From the NCBI RefSeq assembly GCF_000821085.1, contig NZ_CCXR01000001.1:2997001-3061000 (forward strand): 64,000 nt of DNA, read 5' to 3'. The notes under the pieces were generated by a model that made no database searches, was not told the DNA's origin, and saw nothing but the letters and a program-made list of their open reading frames with translations. Position 1 is the first letter of the stretch; the number at the start of each line of letters is the position of its first letter. This document shows, in pieces, positions 46,459-55,983 of the stretch. This stretch comes from Bacillus sp. B-jedd. Lineage in GTDB: Bacteria > Bacillota > Bacilli > Bacillales > Cytobacillaceae. The position numbers and the translations under genes were made by a program.

Positions 46459-48051
46459 ATGCATGGCGTTCATAATCCAGATGCTCCGATTAAACTTTTA
46501 AATGAAGGCGCTTTAAAAATTCAGCTGTCCGTACCGCAATTGGTTGAAAAGGTGTTAAGCCGCGGCGAAGGGCTGCTGACCTCGACAGGCGCGGTCAGCG
46601 TTTCCACTGGAAAATATACTGGCCGTTCCCCGGAAGATAAATTCATTGTCGATGAAGCTTCATCAAGGGATAAAATCGACTGGGGCAAAATTAACCGGCC
46701 GATTTCCGAAAAAGCATTTTCTACTCTCTATAATAAAGTAATTGATTATTTAAAACAAAAAAATGAAGTCTTCGTTTTTAATGGATTCGCTGGCGCGGAT
46801 AAACGATACCAGCTGCCGATTCAAGTAATTAATGAATTTGCCTGGCACAATCTTTTTGCCCAACAGCTGTTCATCCGTCCTGATGAAAGCCAACTCGCGG
46901 GCCACAATCCCGAATTTACAATTATCTCGGCACCCGGCTTCAAGGCGGATCCTGAAACAGACGGGACGCATTCGGAAACGTTCATCATCATTTCTTTTGA
47001 AAAAAGGACGGTTCTGATTGGCGGCACAGAATATGCGGGAGAAATGAAAAAATCGATCTTCTCTGTTATGAACTACCTGCTGCCGGAGTCTGGCATTATG
47101 CCAATGCATTGTTCCGCGAATGTGGGGGCTGAAGGGGATGTCGCCCTGTTCTTCGGCTTGTCGGGAACCGGAAAAACGACCTTATCCGCCGACCCGAACC
47201 GCCGTCTTATCGGCGATGATGAACATGGCTGGTCAGCAAACGGTGTTTTCAATATCGAGGGTGGATGCTATGCAAAAACCATCAGCCTCAGCAGGGAAAA
47301 GGAACCACAAATTTTCGATGCCATTTGCTTCGGCTCAGTGCTGGAAAATGTCGCGGTCGATACGGACACACGGCTTGCCGATTATGATGACGGTGAATTA
47401 ACTGAAAACACGCGCGCCGCTTATCCGCTTGAGGCAATAAAGAACATCGTGATGCCGAGTGTCGCTGGACACCCGAATACCATTGTGTTTTTGACAGCGG
47501 ATGCTTTCGGCGTTTTACCGCCTATAGCAAAATTGACGAAGGAACAAGCCATGTATCATTTCCTGAGCGGCTACACATCGAAGCTTGCTGGGACTGAGCG
47601 GGGCATCACTTCTCCGCAGGCCACTTTCTCAACCTGCTTTGGCGCGCCATTCTTGCCGCTGCCAGCAAACCGCTACGCCGAAATGCTCGGTGAAAAGATC
47701 CTGGAACACAATGTACGCGTTTTTCTCGTCAATACTGGCTGGACTGGCGGGGAATACGGAACAGGCAGCAGGATGAAACTGTCTTATACAAGAGCAATGG
47801 TCCAGGCAGCGCTTGAAGGTGAATTGAACAATATCGAAACAGTCCGGGACGAAATCTTCGGCCTGCATGTGCCTTTGCATGTGCCGGGTGTACCAGATGA
47901 AGTCCTTCAGCCGGAAAAAACGTGGGACAACGTGGACGCATACAGGCAAAAGGCGCACGAGCTTGCTTCCCAATTCCGAGAGAATTTTAAAAAGTTTGCG
48001 GGTGCCAATCCGGAAATTGCCGAAAAAGGCGGACCCATCGGCCTCAGGTGA
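46459..48051 (+). CDS. pckA: Phosphoenolpyruvate carboxykinase (ATP)
   Basis: 530 aa. Gluconeogenic enzyme: oxaloacetate + ATP to PEP + CO2 + ADP. The kinase-type P-loop GLSGTGKTT is at ~234-242, with substrate motif [13 protein letters not shown] (~50) and LIGDDEHGW metal site (~251). ATG with AAAGGGG upstream. In B. subtilis it is repressed on glucose by CcpN; I did not find a clear CcpN site. Own strong terminator. Confidence 0.97.
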   Translation: MHGVHNPDAPIKLLNEGALKIQLSVPQLVEKVLSRGEGLLTSTGAVSVSTGKYTGRSPEDKFIVDEASSRDKIDWGKINRPISEKAFSTLYNKVIDYLKQKNEVFVFNGFAGADKRYQLPIQVINEFAWHNLFAQQLFIRPDESQLAGHNPEFTIISAPGFKADPETDGTHSETFIIISFEKRTVLIGGTEYAGEMKKSIFSVMNYLLPESGIMPMHCSANVGAEGDVALFFGLSGTGKTTLSADPNRRLIGDDEHGWSANGVFNIEGGCYAKTISLSREKEPQIFDAICFGSVLENVAVDTDTRLADYDDGELTENTRAAYPLEAIKNIVMPSVAGHPNTIVFLTADAFGVLPPIAKLTKEQAMYHFLSGYTSKLAGTERGITSPQATFSTCFGAPFLPLPANRYAEMLGEKILEHNVRVFLVNTGWTGGEYGTGSRMKLSYTRAMVQAALEGELNNIETVRDEIFGLHVPLHVPGVPDEVLQPEKTWDNVDAYRQKAHELASQFRENFKKFAGANPEIAEKGGPIGLR

Positions 48052-48080
48052 TTTTGCTTTTCGGAGAAAAATTGCAAATA

Positions 48081-48122
48081 ATAAGAACCCCCGGCTATTC
48101 AACCTTCGCCGGGGGTTCTTAT
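48081..48122. terminator. Terminator pckA/ytmB
   Basis: 15-bp stem ATAAGAACCCCCGGC with its complement, 12-nt loop. It lies just beyond both converging stops. Confidence 0.85.
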
Positions 48123-48130
48123 CCTTTTCA

Positions 48131-48373
48131 TCAATTTGGTGAATACAAGGAAATGAGTTCATAGGTGATCCTCGTGGTGCTTCCTTCCCATTCCACTTTC
48201 ATGATTTTCGCTGTTCCACTGGAATCAGCGTCGATTGTTCTCCTGATATCGATTGGGATATCAATCGGATAAAGGCGGTAGCCTTCCTTTTCCAGCAGGA
48301 ATAAGTTTTCTTCCAGGCGCTGTTCCCTTCCTTTTGTCACAATCATCGTATTCAATTCAAGAGGCATGCCCAT
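48131..48373 (-). CDS. ytmB: DUF2584 family protein YtmB
   Basis: 80-aa cytosolic beta-rich protein (MGMPLELNTMIVTKGREQRLEENLF... ITYELISLYSPN), same length as B. subtilis YtmB. No known function. ATG preceded by AAAGG with short spacing. It lies next to pckA as in B. subtilis. Confidence 0.82.
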   Translation of the reverse strand: MGMPLELNTMIVTKGREQRLEENLFLLEKEGYRLYPIDIPIDIRRTIDADSSGTAKIMKVEWEGSTTRITYELISLYSPN

Positions 48374-48447
48374 TCTTGCCTTTCCCCCTTAGAGTTTATT
48401 CACTACATAGGTTGTAATTAAGATTAGTTACAAACGAGTACGAGGTG

Positions 48448-48580
48448 GGTTGATTTCCGCTCCGGGCATTCGCTTTCCGCGGGGCATCAGTGGAGCCTCC
48501 TCGTCGCATTGCTCCTGTGGGGTCTCCACTTGCTGCTCTGTCCCGCAGGAGTCTACATGCCTGAGCTCCAATCAACCAGC
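48448..48580 (-). repeat. Palindrome-ended Bacillaceae repeat, copy 2
   Basis: Read on the minus strand: GGTTGATTGGAGCTCAGGCA, GTAGACTCCTGCGGGACA, GTGGAGACCCCACAGGAGCA, GAGGAGGCTCCACTGA, GCCCCGCGGAAAGCGAATGC, and GGAAATCAACC. It is very close to copy 3 (60297-60482) apart from a 57-bp insertion there. An open frame of 92 codons crosses it but has no support as a gene. Confidence 0.9.
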
Positions 48581-48643
48581 TTTTTATATTAAATGGTGCG
48601 GTAATTAAGATCAACCTATATAACGATTTTTCTTGTCTCCATT

Positions 48644-49438
48644 CTAACATTTCCCCGATAAGTTTTTCATCCACTTCGTTAAATCGGAAACCACTTTCCG
48701 GTTGATCCTTGGCGGGAAGTAATGCGTATAATCGCCGAAGTACCAGCTTTCCACTGGCTTCCCGAGGTCCTTCAGCCTCTTTTCGAGCCTGTAGGAGTGC
48801 TCAGGGGAAACGTTGTCATCTTTGGAACCATGGATAATTAAGACAGGAACGTCGAGGTGCTCAAGTTCATACAGCGGAGTCCTGTATTCATATCTGTCTG
48901 GATATTTCAATGGAGTTCCGCCAATGACCCGCTTCATCATCCGCCGCAAATCCTCCCTTTCCATATAAGTAAGAGCCATATCGCTGACACCGCCCCATGT
49001 AACCATGGATGCGGCATCCGGAAATTCAAGCGCTGTTAGAAGCGCCATGACACCGCCGCGGGAAAATCCGAAAATATGCATGTTCTGTATGCCTGGCAGG
49101 GCCTTTAACAGCTGATAGGCGGCGAAGGCATCATTCCTGTCCTCCCCGGCAAAATCCTCTTCCCCCTCCCCGCCCTGGTTACCACGGTAAAAAGGGGCAA
49201 AAACAGTGAACCCTTCCGATGCGAACTGGGCGATACGGGCCGGCCTCACTTTGCCGACATTTTTAATTCCGCCGCGCAAGTAGAGAAAGCCGTCAGCTGG
49301 ATCATAATGGGCAGGTTTTGCAAGCATACCCTTTACCTTGAGACCATTCGACATGTACGTGACCAGATATAGACTGACGTCTGGGTTGGGCGATGGAAAT
49401 GCCTGTTTCTCAAGGATTTGTCCATTTGAAGCTTCCAT
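48644..49438 (-). CDS. ytmA: Alpha/beta hydrolase, prolyl-oligopeptidase type, YtmA
   Basis: 264-aa serine hydrolase without N-terminal propeller. Nucleophile elbow FGFSRGGVMA (~142), acid in IHGSKDDNVSPEHSY (~215) and His in GDYTHYFPP. No signal peptide, hence intracellular acyl- or peptide hydrolase; substrate unknown. ATG at 49438 with GGAGG 7 nt upstream; the frame is open 14 codons more without SD. Divergent from the ytlA-like operon. Confidence 0.85.
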   Translation of the reverse strand: MEASNGQILEKQAFPSPNPDVSLYLVTYMSNGLKVKGMLAKPAHYDPADGFLYLRGGIKNVGKVRPARIAQFASEGFTVFAPFYRGNQGGEGEEDFAGEDRNDAFAAYQLLKALPGIQNMHIFGFSRGGVMALLTALEFPDAASMVTWGGVSDMALTYMEREDLRRMMKRVIGGTPLKYPDRYEYRTPLYELEHLDVPVLIIHGSKDDNVSPEHSYRLEKRLKDLGKPVESWYFGDYTHYFPPRINRKVVSDLTKWMKNLSGKC

Positions 49439-49550
49439 CAATCTTCCTCCAAACTTTATTTTTTCCGGTTGGGCATTCACACAATCACCCCTTCCTCATA
49501 CGATATCACAGGAACAATTAGCCCAATTTTATTGCCCGGGAGGTAATGAT

Positions 49551-50549
49551 ATGAAAAAACGGTTCAGGGCGGCATTCATGCTGCTGGCAGGCGCCATGCT
49601 GCTCCTATCCGCCTGTAGTGAGAAACAGGCAGAGAAAAAACTTGAAAAAGTCAGGGTTGCGGAAGTCACCAGGTCGATCTTTTACGCGCCCGAATATGTT
49701 GCACTTGCAAAAGGCTTCTTTAAAGAAGAAGGTCTCGATGTCGAATTGACAACAACATGGGGCGGCGACAAAACGATGACAGCCCTCCTTTCCAATGGTG
49801 CCGACATCGCCCTGGTAGGTTCGGAAACATCCATTTATGTGCATGCACAGGGCTCGAATGACCCGGTCATCAATTTTGCCCAATTGACACAGACGGATGG
49901 TACCTTTCTTGTATCAAGAACGAAAATAGACAATTTCACCTGGGATATGCTCAAGGGAAAAACGTTCCTTGGACAGCGCAAAGGCGGAATGCCACAGATG
50001 GCCGGTGAATTCGTCCTTAAAAAGCACGGAATTGATCCTCACAAGGATTTAAATCTGATTCAAAACGTCGACTTCGCCAATATAGCCAATGCCTTTGCTG
50101 GCGGGACGGGCGAGTTTGTCCAATTATTCGAACCAACGGCAAGCATTTTTGAAAAAGAGGGAAAAGGACACATTGTCGCATCCTTTGGGACTGAATCCGG
50201 GCATATACCTTATACCACTTTCATGGCGAAAGAAAGCTATATGAAAAAGAACAACGCCACTGTGGAAAAATTCACAAAAGCTATTTTTAAAGCCCAGCAG
50301 TGGGTTGAAAAAACCGGGTCCAAAGAAATCGCCAAGGCGATCGCCCCTTATTTCAAGGACACTGAAGCAGATATCATTGAAACCGTTGTTGACCGCTATA
50401 AGAGCCAGGGCTCTTTCGCGACAGATCCCATTCTCGATGAAGAGGAATGGAACAACCTTCAGGATATCATGGATGAGGCCGGCGAACTTCCGCAGCGGAT
50501 TGATTACAAAACACTCGTAAACACGGATTTTGCCAAGAAGGCAAAGTAA
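49551..50549 (+). CDS. ytlA: ABC transporter substrate-binding lipoprotein YtlA
   Basis: 332 aa. Signal with lipobox LLSAC (Cys22), then an NMT1/SsuA-like type II binding fold (VAEVTRSIFYAPEYVALAKGFFKEEGLDVELTT; GADIALVGSETS). Related proteins bind aliphatic sulfonates, nitrate or thiamin-pyrimidine precursors; the ligand is unknown. ATG preceded by GGGAGG. First gene of a three-gene importer. The 112-bp leader shows no riboswitch motif. Confidence 0.85.
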   Translation: MKKRFRAAFMLLAGAMLLLSACSEKQAEKKLEKVRVAEVTRSIFYAPEYVALAKGFFKEEGLDVELTTTWGGDKTMTALLSNGADIALVGSETSIYVHAQGSNDPVINFAQLTQTDGTFLVSRTKIDNFTWDMLKGKTFLGQRKGGMPQMAGEFVLKKHGIDPHKDLNLIQNVDFANIANAFAGGTGEFVQLFEPTASIFEKEGKGHIVASFGTESGHIPYTTFMAKESYMKKNNATVEKFTKAIFKAQQWVEKTGSKEIAKAIAPYFKDTEADIIETVVDRYKSQGSFATDPILDEEEWNNLQDIMDEAGELPQRIDYKTLVNTDFAKKAK

Positions 50550-50570
50550 TCGCTAAAAGGAGGCCGCCGC

Positions 50571-51338
50571 ATGAGTTTCCTGAAAATAGAAGGAATCCAT
50601 CATACGTATTTTACGAAAACGAACGCAGTCACTGCGCTCAAGGATATCGGCATTTCTGTTGAGGAAGGGGAATTCATCTCCTTCCTCGGCCCAAGCGGCT
50701 GCGGCAAAACAACACTTCTATCGATTATTGCCGGTTTGGTCGAGCCTACAGAAGGCAAGGTGCTCCTCGGAGGCAGTCCAGTCACCTCCGCAGAACGGGA
50801 GATTGGCTATATGCTCCAACAGGATTACCTTTTTCCCTGGAAGACAATTGAGGAAAATGTCCTGATTGGCCTGAAGGTTGCAGGCACCCTTTCACCAGAA
50901 AGAAAAAGACAGGCATTGCAGCTTCTGTCAGACATAGGATTGCCGGGGGTGGAAAAAAAACTGCCCAAGCAGTTGTCCGGCGGCATGCGGCAGCGGGCAG
51001 CCCTCGCAAGGACGCTTGCGGCGGAACCTAAAGTCCTTTTGCTTGACGAGCCCTTTTCGGCACTTGATTACCAAACGAAACTTAAATTAGAGGACCTTGT
51101 TTCAGCCACTCTGAAAGGTCTCGGAAAAACAGCTGTACTAGTCACGCACGATATCGGCGAAGCAATTGCAATGAGTGACAGAGTTTTTTTATTTTCTTCA
51201 AGCCCGGGGCGAGTTCACCGGATTTTTCAAGTTCCTAAGGAATTAAGAGCGCTATCCCCCTTTGAAGCAAGGCACCATGAATCCTATGGGAAATTATTTA
51301 ATGAAATATGGAAGGAGCTAGAATCCCTTGAACGATAA
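50571..51338 (+). CDS. ytlC: ABC transporter ATP-binding protein YtlC
   Basis: 255-aa nucleotide-binding subunit. Walker [10 protein letters not shown] (~42), signature [10 protein letters not shown] (~140), Walker [13 protein letters not shown] (~160), H-loop VTHD. Belongs to the nitrate/sulfonate/taurine importer group. ATG with AGGAGG. Its end overlaps ytlD by 11 bp. Confidence 0.9.
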   Translation: MSFLKIEGIHHTYFTKTNAVTALKDIGISVEEGEFISFLGPSGCGKTTLLSIIAGLVEPTEGKVLLGGSPVTSAEREIGYMLQQDYLFPWKTIEENVLIGLKVAGTLSPERKRQALQLLSDIGLPGVEKKLPKQLSGGMRQRAALARTLAAEPKVLLLDEPFSALDYQTKLKLEDLVSATLKGLGKTAVLVTHDIGEAIAMSDRVFLFSSSPGRVHRIFQVPKELRALSPFEARHHESYGKLFNEIWKELESLER

Positions 51339-52131
51339 CGGTCTTGTCAGCTCCCACCACGCGGCATACCTTCTTTTCGTAAAAAAAGAGAAAAGAACGG
51401 TGTTATTGTTTCAATCTCTCATTTTCCTGGCTTTTTTTTCGGCCTGGGAGATTTGCAGCCGTCAGCAATGGGTCGATCCGCTCATTTTCAGTTCACCATC
51501 GAAAATTTGGCGGCTTTTTCTGGAAAAGAGTGCTGACGGAACACTATTATCGAATCTCTCCGTTACCCTGACTGAAACAATCGCGGGCTTTATCCTCGGC
51601 ACCTTGCTTGGCACCTTGATCGCTGCGGTCTTATGGTGGTCTCCGCTTTTATCGAAGATCCTCGATCCCTATCTCGTTGTCCTGAACGCCATGCCAAAAG
51701 TCGCCCTTGGCCCTATCCTGATTGTCGCCTTGGGCCCCGGATATATTTCGATCATTTCGATGGGAGCCATCATTTCGATCATTATTACGACAATCGTGGT
51801 ATACACCTCATTCAGGGAAGTAGATCCGAATTATCTAAAGGTTTTACAGACTTTTGGTGCCAGCCGTTTCCAATGTTTTAAGGAAGCAATCTTGCCCGCT
51901 TCTTTCCCGACCATTATTTCCACACTGAAAGTTAATGTGGGGCTGTCGTGGGTCGGGGTCATTGTCGGTGAATTCCTTGTTTCCTCTAAAGGGCTTGGTT
52001 ATATGATTATTTATGGATTCCAGGTATTCAATTTTACTCTTGTACTTTTGTCATTATTGGTGATTGCTGTGTTCGCGACGGTTATGTACCAAGTTGTCGC
52101 ATTGATTGAGAAGAAGTTGGTTAAGGAATGA
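51328..52131 (+). CDS. ytlD: ABC transporter permease YtlD
   Basis: 267-aa membrane subunit with about six helices; the EAA-type loop reads [21 protein letters not shown] (~178-198). It forms the channel of the YtlACD importer. TTG start inside ytlC with AAGGAG ~10 nt upstream, indicating translational coupling. Ends in a hairpin that serves as terminator. Confidence 0.9.
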   Translation: MNDNGLVSSHHAAYLLFVKKEKRTVLLFQSLIFLAFFSAWEICSRQQWVDPLIFSSPSKIWRLFLEKSADGTLLSNLSVTLTETIAGFILGTLLGTLIAAVLWWSPLLSKILDPYLVVLNAMPKVALGPILIVALGPGYISIISMGAIISIIITTIVVYTSFREVDPNYLKVLQTFGASRFQCFKEAILPASFPTIISTLKVNVGLSWVGVIVGEFLVSSKGLGYMIIYGFQVFNFTLVLLSLLVIAVFATVMYQVVALIEKKLVKE

Positions 52132-52137
52132 AAAGTC

Positions 52138-52179
52138 AGTGGCTGGTGCGTCTGTACCGGCCACTATTTATTATTTTTT
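52138..52179 (+). terminator. Terminator of the ytl operon
   Basis: Stem AGTGGC-GGT/ACC-GCCACT and then ATTTATTATTTTTT. The T-tract overlaps the 3' end of converging ytkD. Confidence 0.75.
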
Positions 52180-52640
52180 GTCTCTTCTATTCTCTTTAAG
52201 CATTCCCCGATGACTTCGTCTTTCATGATGAAGCTGAATTTTTCTGAAAAGCGCTTTGTTGTGAGGCTTCCTTCAATTAGTTCAGGGCCTTCTGTTTCAT
52301 GGTAGGTTTGCTGCCGTTCCACCCTTTCGGCTTCTGCGAGGAATACAGTTTTGACGAATGGGCCCTCAGGTGCCGCGACCCGGTATTCCGCCAGCCATTC
52401 CAAGCGTGATACCTCCGCCCCTGTTTCCTCGAATACTTCCCTCCTGGCCGCTTCCTCCAGCGTTTCTTCCTGTTCCATTTTACCGCCGGGAAATTCCAGT
52501 CCGCGTTCCCTATGCCTTGTCAGCAGCCACTTACCTTCGTAAGTACAAATTACCAGTACATGGCCATGCTTCCCCGGAAAGGCATTTTTGCAAAATGAAA
52601 GTTCGACATCGTTCCCGTTCATATCCTGAAATATTCTCAT
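52164..52640 (-). CDS. ytkD: Nudix hydrolase YtkD
   Basis: 158 aa with a complete Nudix box: GGKMEQEETLEEAARREVFEETG begins at ~52 (pattern Gx5Ex7REUxEExGU). B. subtilis YtkD hydrolyses (d)NTPs including 8-oxo-dGTP and limits mutation, and was also reported to act on RNA 5' ends. ATG at 52640 with GGGGG 5-6 nt upstream is preferred to an ATG 12 nt earlier. Confidence 0.85.
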   Translation of the reverse strand: MRIFQDMNGNDVELSFCKNAFPGKHGHVLVICTYEGKWLLTRHRERGLEFPGGKMEQEETLEEAARREVFEETGAEVSRLEWLAEYRVAAPEGPFVKTVFLAEAERVERQQTYHETEGPELIEGSLTTKRFSEKFSFIMKDEVIGECLKRIEETKNNK

Positions 52641-52811
52641 ATTGGCCCCCATTGAAAAGTATCTGATTCCATTTATCCCTATAGTAGCCCGGTTTTCAGC
52701 CGCTTACAATTAAGAAGTGAATTTTTTGCTGAAATGTGTTTCACTCCTGCCTGATAGGCTAAATGAATGGTAAAACTACGAGGCGATTTTTTTGGGAGGG
52801 CGAAGTGTATT

Positions 52812-53651
52812 TTGCAAAAATCAGCTCTTGCATTAATCTATTTGATGACTGCCCTATTACTGATCTCCTGCAGTAAGGAGAATAGTACGGATGGAGAAAA
52901 ACCGGGAAAGAAGATGAAAGATGGTTATACCCCTGAACAAGTCCTCGAAAAAGCCGAAAAGGCATTCGGGAAGCTTGATAGCCTGACTGTCGATTTGGAG
53001 ATTTCACAGACACTTAAAGGAAGCCAAGCCGAAAAAAACGTGCATCTCCAAACAAATGCAAGAACTGATATGCTTACAGACCCGGTTGCATTCCACCAAA
53101 AATCCGAAATAAAAATGGCGGGGACAGACCAAAACATTGAATCTGAAGCATACTATACTGAAGAAGGCATGTATGTTTACGAAGGAAATCAAAAGCAGTG
53201 GGTAAAGTATCCTCCCGAGAAGGCTTCCATTGCAATCTCCTCTTCCCCTCAAGTGAACCCAGCGGGCGAGCTTAAAAAAGCGGCAGGAGTGGAAGGTTCT
53301 CTTATCTTGGCGGAAAATGCTGATGAATACCTAGTCTCAATAACATCGAAAAACGCTGAAAATTCCAGGGAAATCAAGGAAATGATTACGGAAAGCATGC
53401 CCTCTCAAATCAAGGAGAACAATGCTGTAATGGATAAGCTCTCCATCCACTCATTTCATTATGAACTGGCAATAACGAAAAAAGACTTTTACCCATCAAG
53501 AATGACAGCAAAAGCCGAAATGGAGCTTTTAAATGCCGGAAAGTCTGTTAAAATGAAACAGGAGATGTATGGAACATACTCGAACTTCAATCACATCGGC
53601 AGCATATCCGTTCCTGATTCGATAAAAGCCGCCACAGCAAATAAAGATTAA
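52812..53651 (+). CDS. Putative lipoprotein, DUF6612-like
   Basis: 279 aa. Signal MQKSALALIYLMTALLLISC with lipobox LISC (Cys20), then a polar helix and an LppX/LolA-like beta-rich body (TPEQVLEKAEKAFGKLDSLTVDLEISQT...). Such proteins may bind lipids; function unknown. I use the TTG at 52812, ~12 nt after GGGAGGG; an ATG at 52767 adds 15 residues without a good SD. Its stop overlaps that of the next gene within TTAA. Confidence 0.7.
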   Translation: MQKSALALIYLMTALLLISCSKENSTDGEKPGKKMKDGYTPEQVLEKAEKAFGKLDSLTVDLEISQTLKGSQAEKNVHLQTNARTDMLTDPVAFHQKSEIKMAGTDQNIESEAYYTEEGMYVYEGNQKQWVKYPPEKASIAISSSPQVNPAGELKKAAGVEGSLILAENADEYLVSITSKNAENSREIKEMITESMPSQIKENNAVMDKLSIHSFHYELAITKKDFYPSRMTAKAEMELLNAGKSVKMKQEMYGTYSNFNHIGSISVPDSIKAATANKD

Positions 53652-53980
53652 CTTCCCTGATTTTCTTCAGGGAGAATACCCATCCCCGCTATATGTTCCC
53701 TTGCTTCCTGATCGCCAAGGCTGTAAATGACACTGTAGATTTTCTGAAGTTTTTGGTCATATTGGGTATTTTCCTTATCATGATGATATTCCATAAAAGG
53801 AATGTGAGCCCGAAAGAAATTTTCCCATTCATTCGCATAATTTTCATCAAAGAGGTCGCGAAGAAGGGTAATCTCGTCATCGGTTGCGAAAATCCTGAAA
53901 CTCCAAGTGGAACTGTCCACACGACTGGAAATTTCACCGCTTTCTATTGCTATATAATATGTCTTTTTAACATTCTCCAA
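53648..53980 (-). CDS. Conserved small protein, function unknown
   Basis: 110 aa (MENVKKTYYIAIESGEISSRVDSSTWSFRIFATDDEI...). Compact alpha/beta protein with DENYANEWENFFRAHIPFMEYHHDKEN, a sequence type found in many bacilli and sometimes annotated as hydrolase without proof. No signal peptide. TTG start at 53980 with AAGGAG ~10 nt upstream; an open frame extends upstream without SD. Converges on the lipoprotein gene. Confidence 0.65.
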   Translation of the reverse strand: MENVKKTYYIAIESGEISSRVDSSTWSFRIFATDDEITLLRDLFDENYANEWENFFRAHIPFMEYHHDKENTQYDQKLQKIYSVIYSLGDQEAREHIAGMGILPEENQGS

Positions 53981-54154
53981 TGTATCGTTGCTCCTTTTCA
54001 AAAGTGTTCCGCAGGGCGGGAGGATTGCTTTATCTTTTTCGTATCCCCCTTCCGCCTTCATTTATTCATAAATGGCGGAAAGGGTCAGGAATACTTTTTT
54101 AAGCAAAGGGTATTAAAAGAATAGGCGATAAAATTCTTCTTCTGGAGGTGATGT

Positions 54155-54412
54155 GTGGTGAAATTGGTTGATGAGCTTTATGAATTATACCGCAATAAGC
54201 TTACCGGGGATGAGGAAGACATTGATATGCTAGCATTTGCCTTTCTTGAGGAAATGTCCCGCGAGGACCTTCTTGCTCTTATCCAGGGAATGGATAAGCA
54301 GGAGCTTTATGATTTGATGGGCATTTATCTCATTGAAAGCCTGAAAGGAAAATTCGCGAAGGATGATTTCGGGCAGCGTTCAGTTACCTTCTACCCGAGA
54401 AATATACACTAA
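54155..54412 (+). CDS. DUF6154-like small protein
   Basis: 85-aa acidic helical protein (MVKLVDELYELYRNKLTGDEEDIDMLAFAFLEEMSREDLLALIQGMDKQELYDLM...), type common in bacilli; no function known. GTG start (54155 or 54158) after TGGAGGTGAT. It has its own terminator. Confidence 0.75.
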   Translation: MVKLVDELYELYRNKLTGDEEDIDMLAFAFLEEMSREDLLALIQGMDKQELYDLMGIYLIESLKGKFAKDDFGQRSVTFYPRNIH

Positions 54413-54436
54413 AGATGATACATAGGGGATGGAATC

Positions 54437-54472
54437 AAAGGGTCTTTTCAATTAGGCCCTTTTTATTTTAGT
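54437..54472 (+). terminator. Terminator after the 85-aa gene
   Basis: AAAGGG/CCCTTT stem closed by an AT-rich loop, followed by TTTATTTTA. Confidence 0.7.
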
Positions 54473-54613
54473 ATTGGTTTACCTGATTCCTTACAATCCA
54501 AAATAGGGGGCGATTTCCAGTCAGGTCCTTTGGCATTGAAGGAGGCTTATGCTACAATGGAGGCAAAAGAAGCAGCCGGCATACAGGGCTGTGCGGAATA
54601 TCGGGGGATGGAT

Positions 54614-54784
54614 ATGGTTATTGTCATGATTGTAAGCATCATCATTTGCATTGCGGTCATTTGGCTGACAATTGTTGTCACGAATAAAGCATATGCTTTC
54701 AAGCATTCAGTCGATCCAATGGACCAGATACCTATGGAAAACAGGGAATATGATGACGAGCTAAAAAAGGTTGAAAATAAATAG
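54614..54784 (+). CDS. ytzI: YtzI-like small membrane protein
   Basis: 56 aa: one N-terminal membrane helix (MVIVMIVSIIICIAVIWLTIVV) then TNKAYAFKHSVDPMDQIP and a charged tail, as in YtzI-type proteins. Function unknown. The ATG at 54614 has GGGGG 6 nt upstream and starts right at the helix; an ATG at 54557 with AAGGAGG 11 nt before it would add 19 polar residues and cannot be excluded. Confidence 0.65.
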   Translation: MVIVMIVSIIICIAVIWLTIVVTNKAYAFKHSVDPMDQIPMENREYDDELKKVENK

Positions 54785-54825
54785 GAGCCTGCCCGGTATA
54801 TACGCCGGGCAAGCTTCTTTTTTTG
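54785..54825 (+). terminator. Terminator after ytzI
   Basis: Stem GCCTGCCCGG/CCGGGCAAGC (with mismatch), then seven T. Confidence 0.8.
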
Positions 54826-54896
54826 TCTATATCCCGGTTGTTCGTTATAAAGTGTATATTTTCTAATTAATTTGTGACAGATTTTTGACAGAATCG

Positions 54897-54999
54897 GATA
54901 TTTCTTGAAAACTATTGATATATTGAAAAATTCATTGATATCCCGGAAAAAGTAATCGATATCCGCAAGAAACTTTCGATATTCGGCAATGAAATTTCG
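54897..54999. repeat. 20-21-bp degenerate tandem repeat, five units
   Basis: Units start with GATAT at 54897, 54917, 54937, 54958 and 54978, spacing 20, 20, 21, 20, 21, with consensus roughly GATATYCNGNAARAAANTTC. It lies in the 324-bp gap between ytzI and luxS. No gene in this gap. Confidence 0.8.
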
Positions 55000-55057
55000 T
55001 TATAAAGGATTTCTGGCCAACATCTCTCCATTTCCCCTGCCAATCTGGCTAAATAGA

Positions 55058-55090
55058 TAAAGAAAAGGCCTCCCTTTTATGGGAAGCCTT
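55058..55090 (-). terminator. Terminator of luxS
   Basis: Stem AAGGCCTCCC/GGGAAGCCTT (one G-T pair), 6-nt loop, then TTTTCTTT on the minus strand. Confidence 0.8.
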
Positions 55091-55108
55091 GTTTATTTTG
55101 CAAAAAAA

Positions 55109-55582
55109 TCAAGCGAAAACCTGCTTGAGGTCTTCTTTACTGTGGCCAAGCCAGAAGCGCATCAGCCTTTTAGCTCCTTCGAGGTCATGAAGTTTCGCCT
55201 GGCCGCACTGCTTTTCATTGGCGGCAGGGATTTCTGTGATTTCCACAGCATCCTTCAAGGTGTCATCGAGCAAGTCGATAATTTCTTCAACCGTCGGTTC
55301 CCCGCTGACAACAAGATAATAACCTGTCTGGCAGCCCATCGGAGAAATGTCGATAATATCAAAATGGCTGTACTTATCCGCATGCTTGCGAATATTGAAT
55401 GCCAGCAAATGCTCAAGGGTATGGATGGAATCCGGTTTCATCGCCTGCTTGTTCGGCTGGCAAAAACGGATGTCATATTTATTCACGATTCCGTCGCTGC
55501 CTACTTTATGGACGCCGCAATGACGGACATACGGGGCTTTAACGGCATTATGGTCAAGTTCAAAACTTTCTACTGAAGGCAT
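55109..55582 (-). CDS. luxS: S-ribosylhomocysteine lyase LuxS
   Basis: 157-aa metalloenzyme cleaving S-ribosylhomocysteine to homocysteine and DPD, the precursor of AI-2. Metal ligands in HTLEHLLAF (~54-58) and Cys in [10 protein letters not shown] (~124); catalytic Cys in [13 protein letters not shown] at 55582 after AAGGAGAGG; seven upstream codons belong to the leader. Recycles the by-product of SAM-dependent methylation, hence linked with metK in metabolism. Confidence 0.96.
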   Translation of the reverse strand: MPSVESFELDHNAVKAPYVRHCGVHKVGSDGIVNKYDIRFCQPNKQAMKPDSIHTLEHLLAFNIRKHADKYSHFDIIDISPMGCQTGYYLVVSGEPTVEEIIDLLDDTLKDAVEITEIPAANEKQCGQAKLHDLEGAKRLMRFWLGHSKEDLKQVFA

Positions 55583-55724
55583 GTGATCCTCTCCTTTTAC
55601 CATTCTGCAGGTAGTATACCATAAAATCCGACTATTTTCATCTGATTTTAAAGAATTCGTGATTTAGACGAATTGGCTTTTTTTGTGGTAAAGTGATGAA
55701 AGTACTTATTAGGGAGACATCAGT

Positions 55725-55973
55725 ATGCTGAAAAAACTTTTCATTGGGTTCATCCGTCTCTATCAAATTGTGATTTCCCCGCTGAAACCGCCGACATGCA
55801 GGTTTTATCCGACTTGTTCAAGCTACGGGTTGGAAGCAATCCGGCGTTTTGGAGCTTTGAAAGGCGGCTGGCTGGCCGTCAAGCGGATTGCCAAATGCCA
55901 TCCGCTCCATCCGGGAGGCTTGGACCCTGTTCCTGATGAATGGCCAGGGAAGAAAAAACCGCCTTTATCTTGA
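55725..55973 (+). CDS. ytjA: Membrane protein insertion efficiency factor YidD
   Basis: 82 aa. Short amphipathic N-terminus ([47 protein letters not shown]) and family motif [13 protein letters not shown]. Assists YidC/Sec insertion at the inner membrane face. ATG with AGGGAG upstream. Converges on ytiB with only 10 bp between, no terminator seen. Confidence 0.93.
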   Translation: MLKKLFIGFIRLYQIVISPLKPPTCRFYPTCSSYGLEAIRRFGALKGGWLAVKRIAKCHPLHPGGLDPVPDEWPGKKKPPLS

Positions 55974-55983
55974 CCATTTCCTC

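Noticed and set aside
48396..48674. 92-codon frame over the repeat between ytmB and ytmA
   Set aside because: Its central part is the Bacillaceae repeat itself, also open at 60283-60531; no SD, no family.
49439..49550. TPP or other riboswitch before the ytlA-like gene
   Set aside because: The binding protein resembles thiamin-precursor binders, but the 112-bp leader lacks CTGAGA and other aptamer motifs.
54549..54629. 26-codon leader peptide overlapping ytzI
   Set aside because: AAGGAGG is only 3 nt from its ATG, too close for good initiation, and no attenuator hairpin follows.
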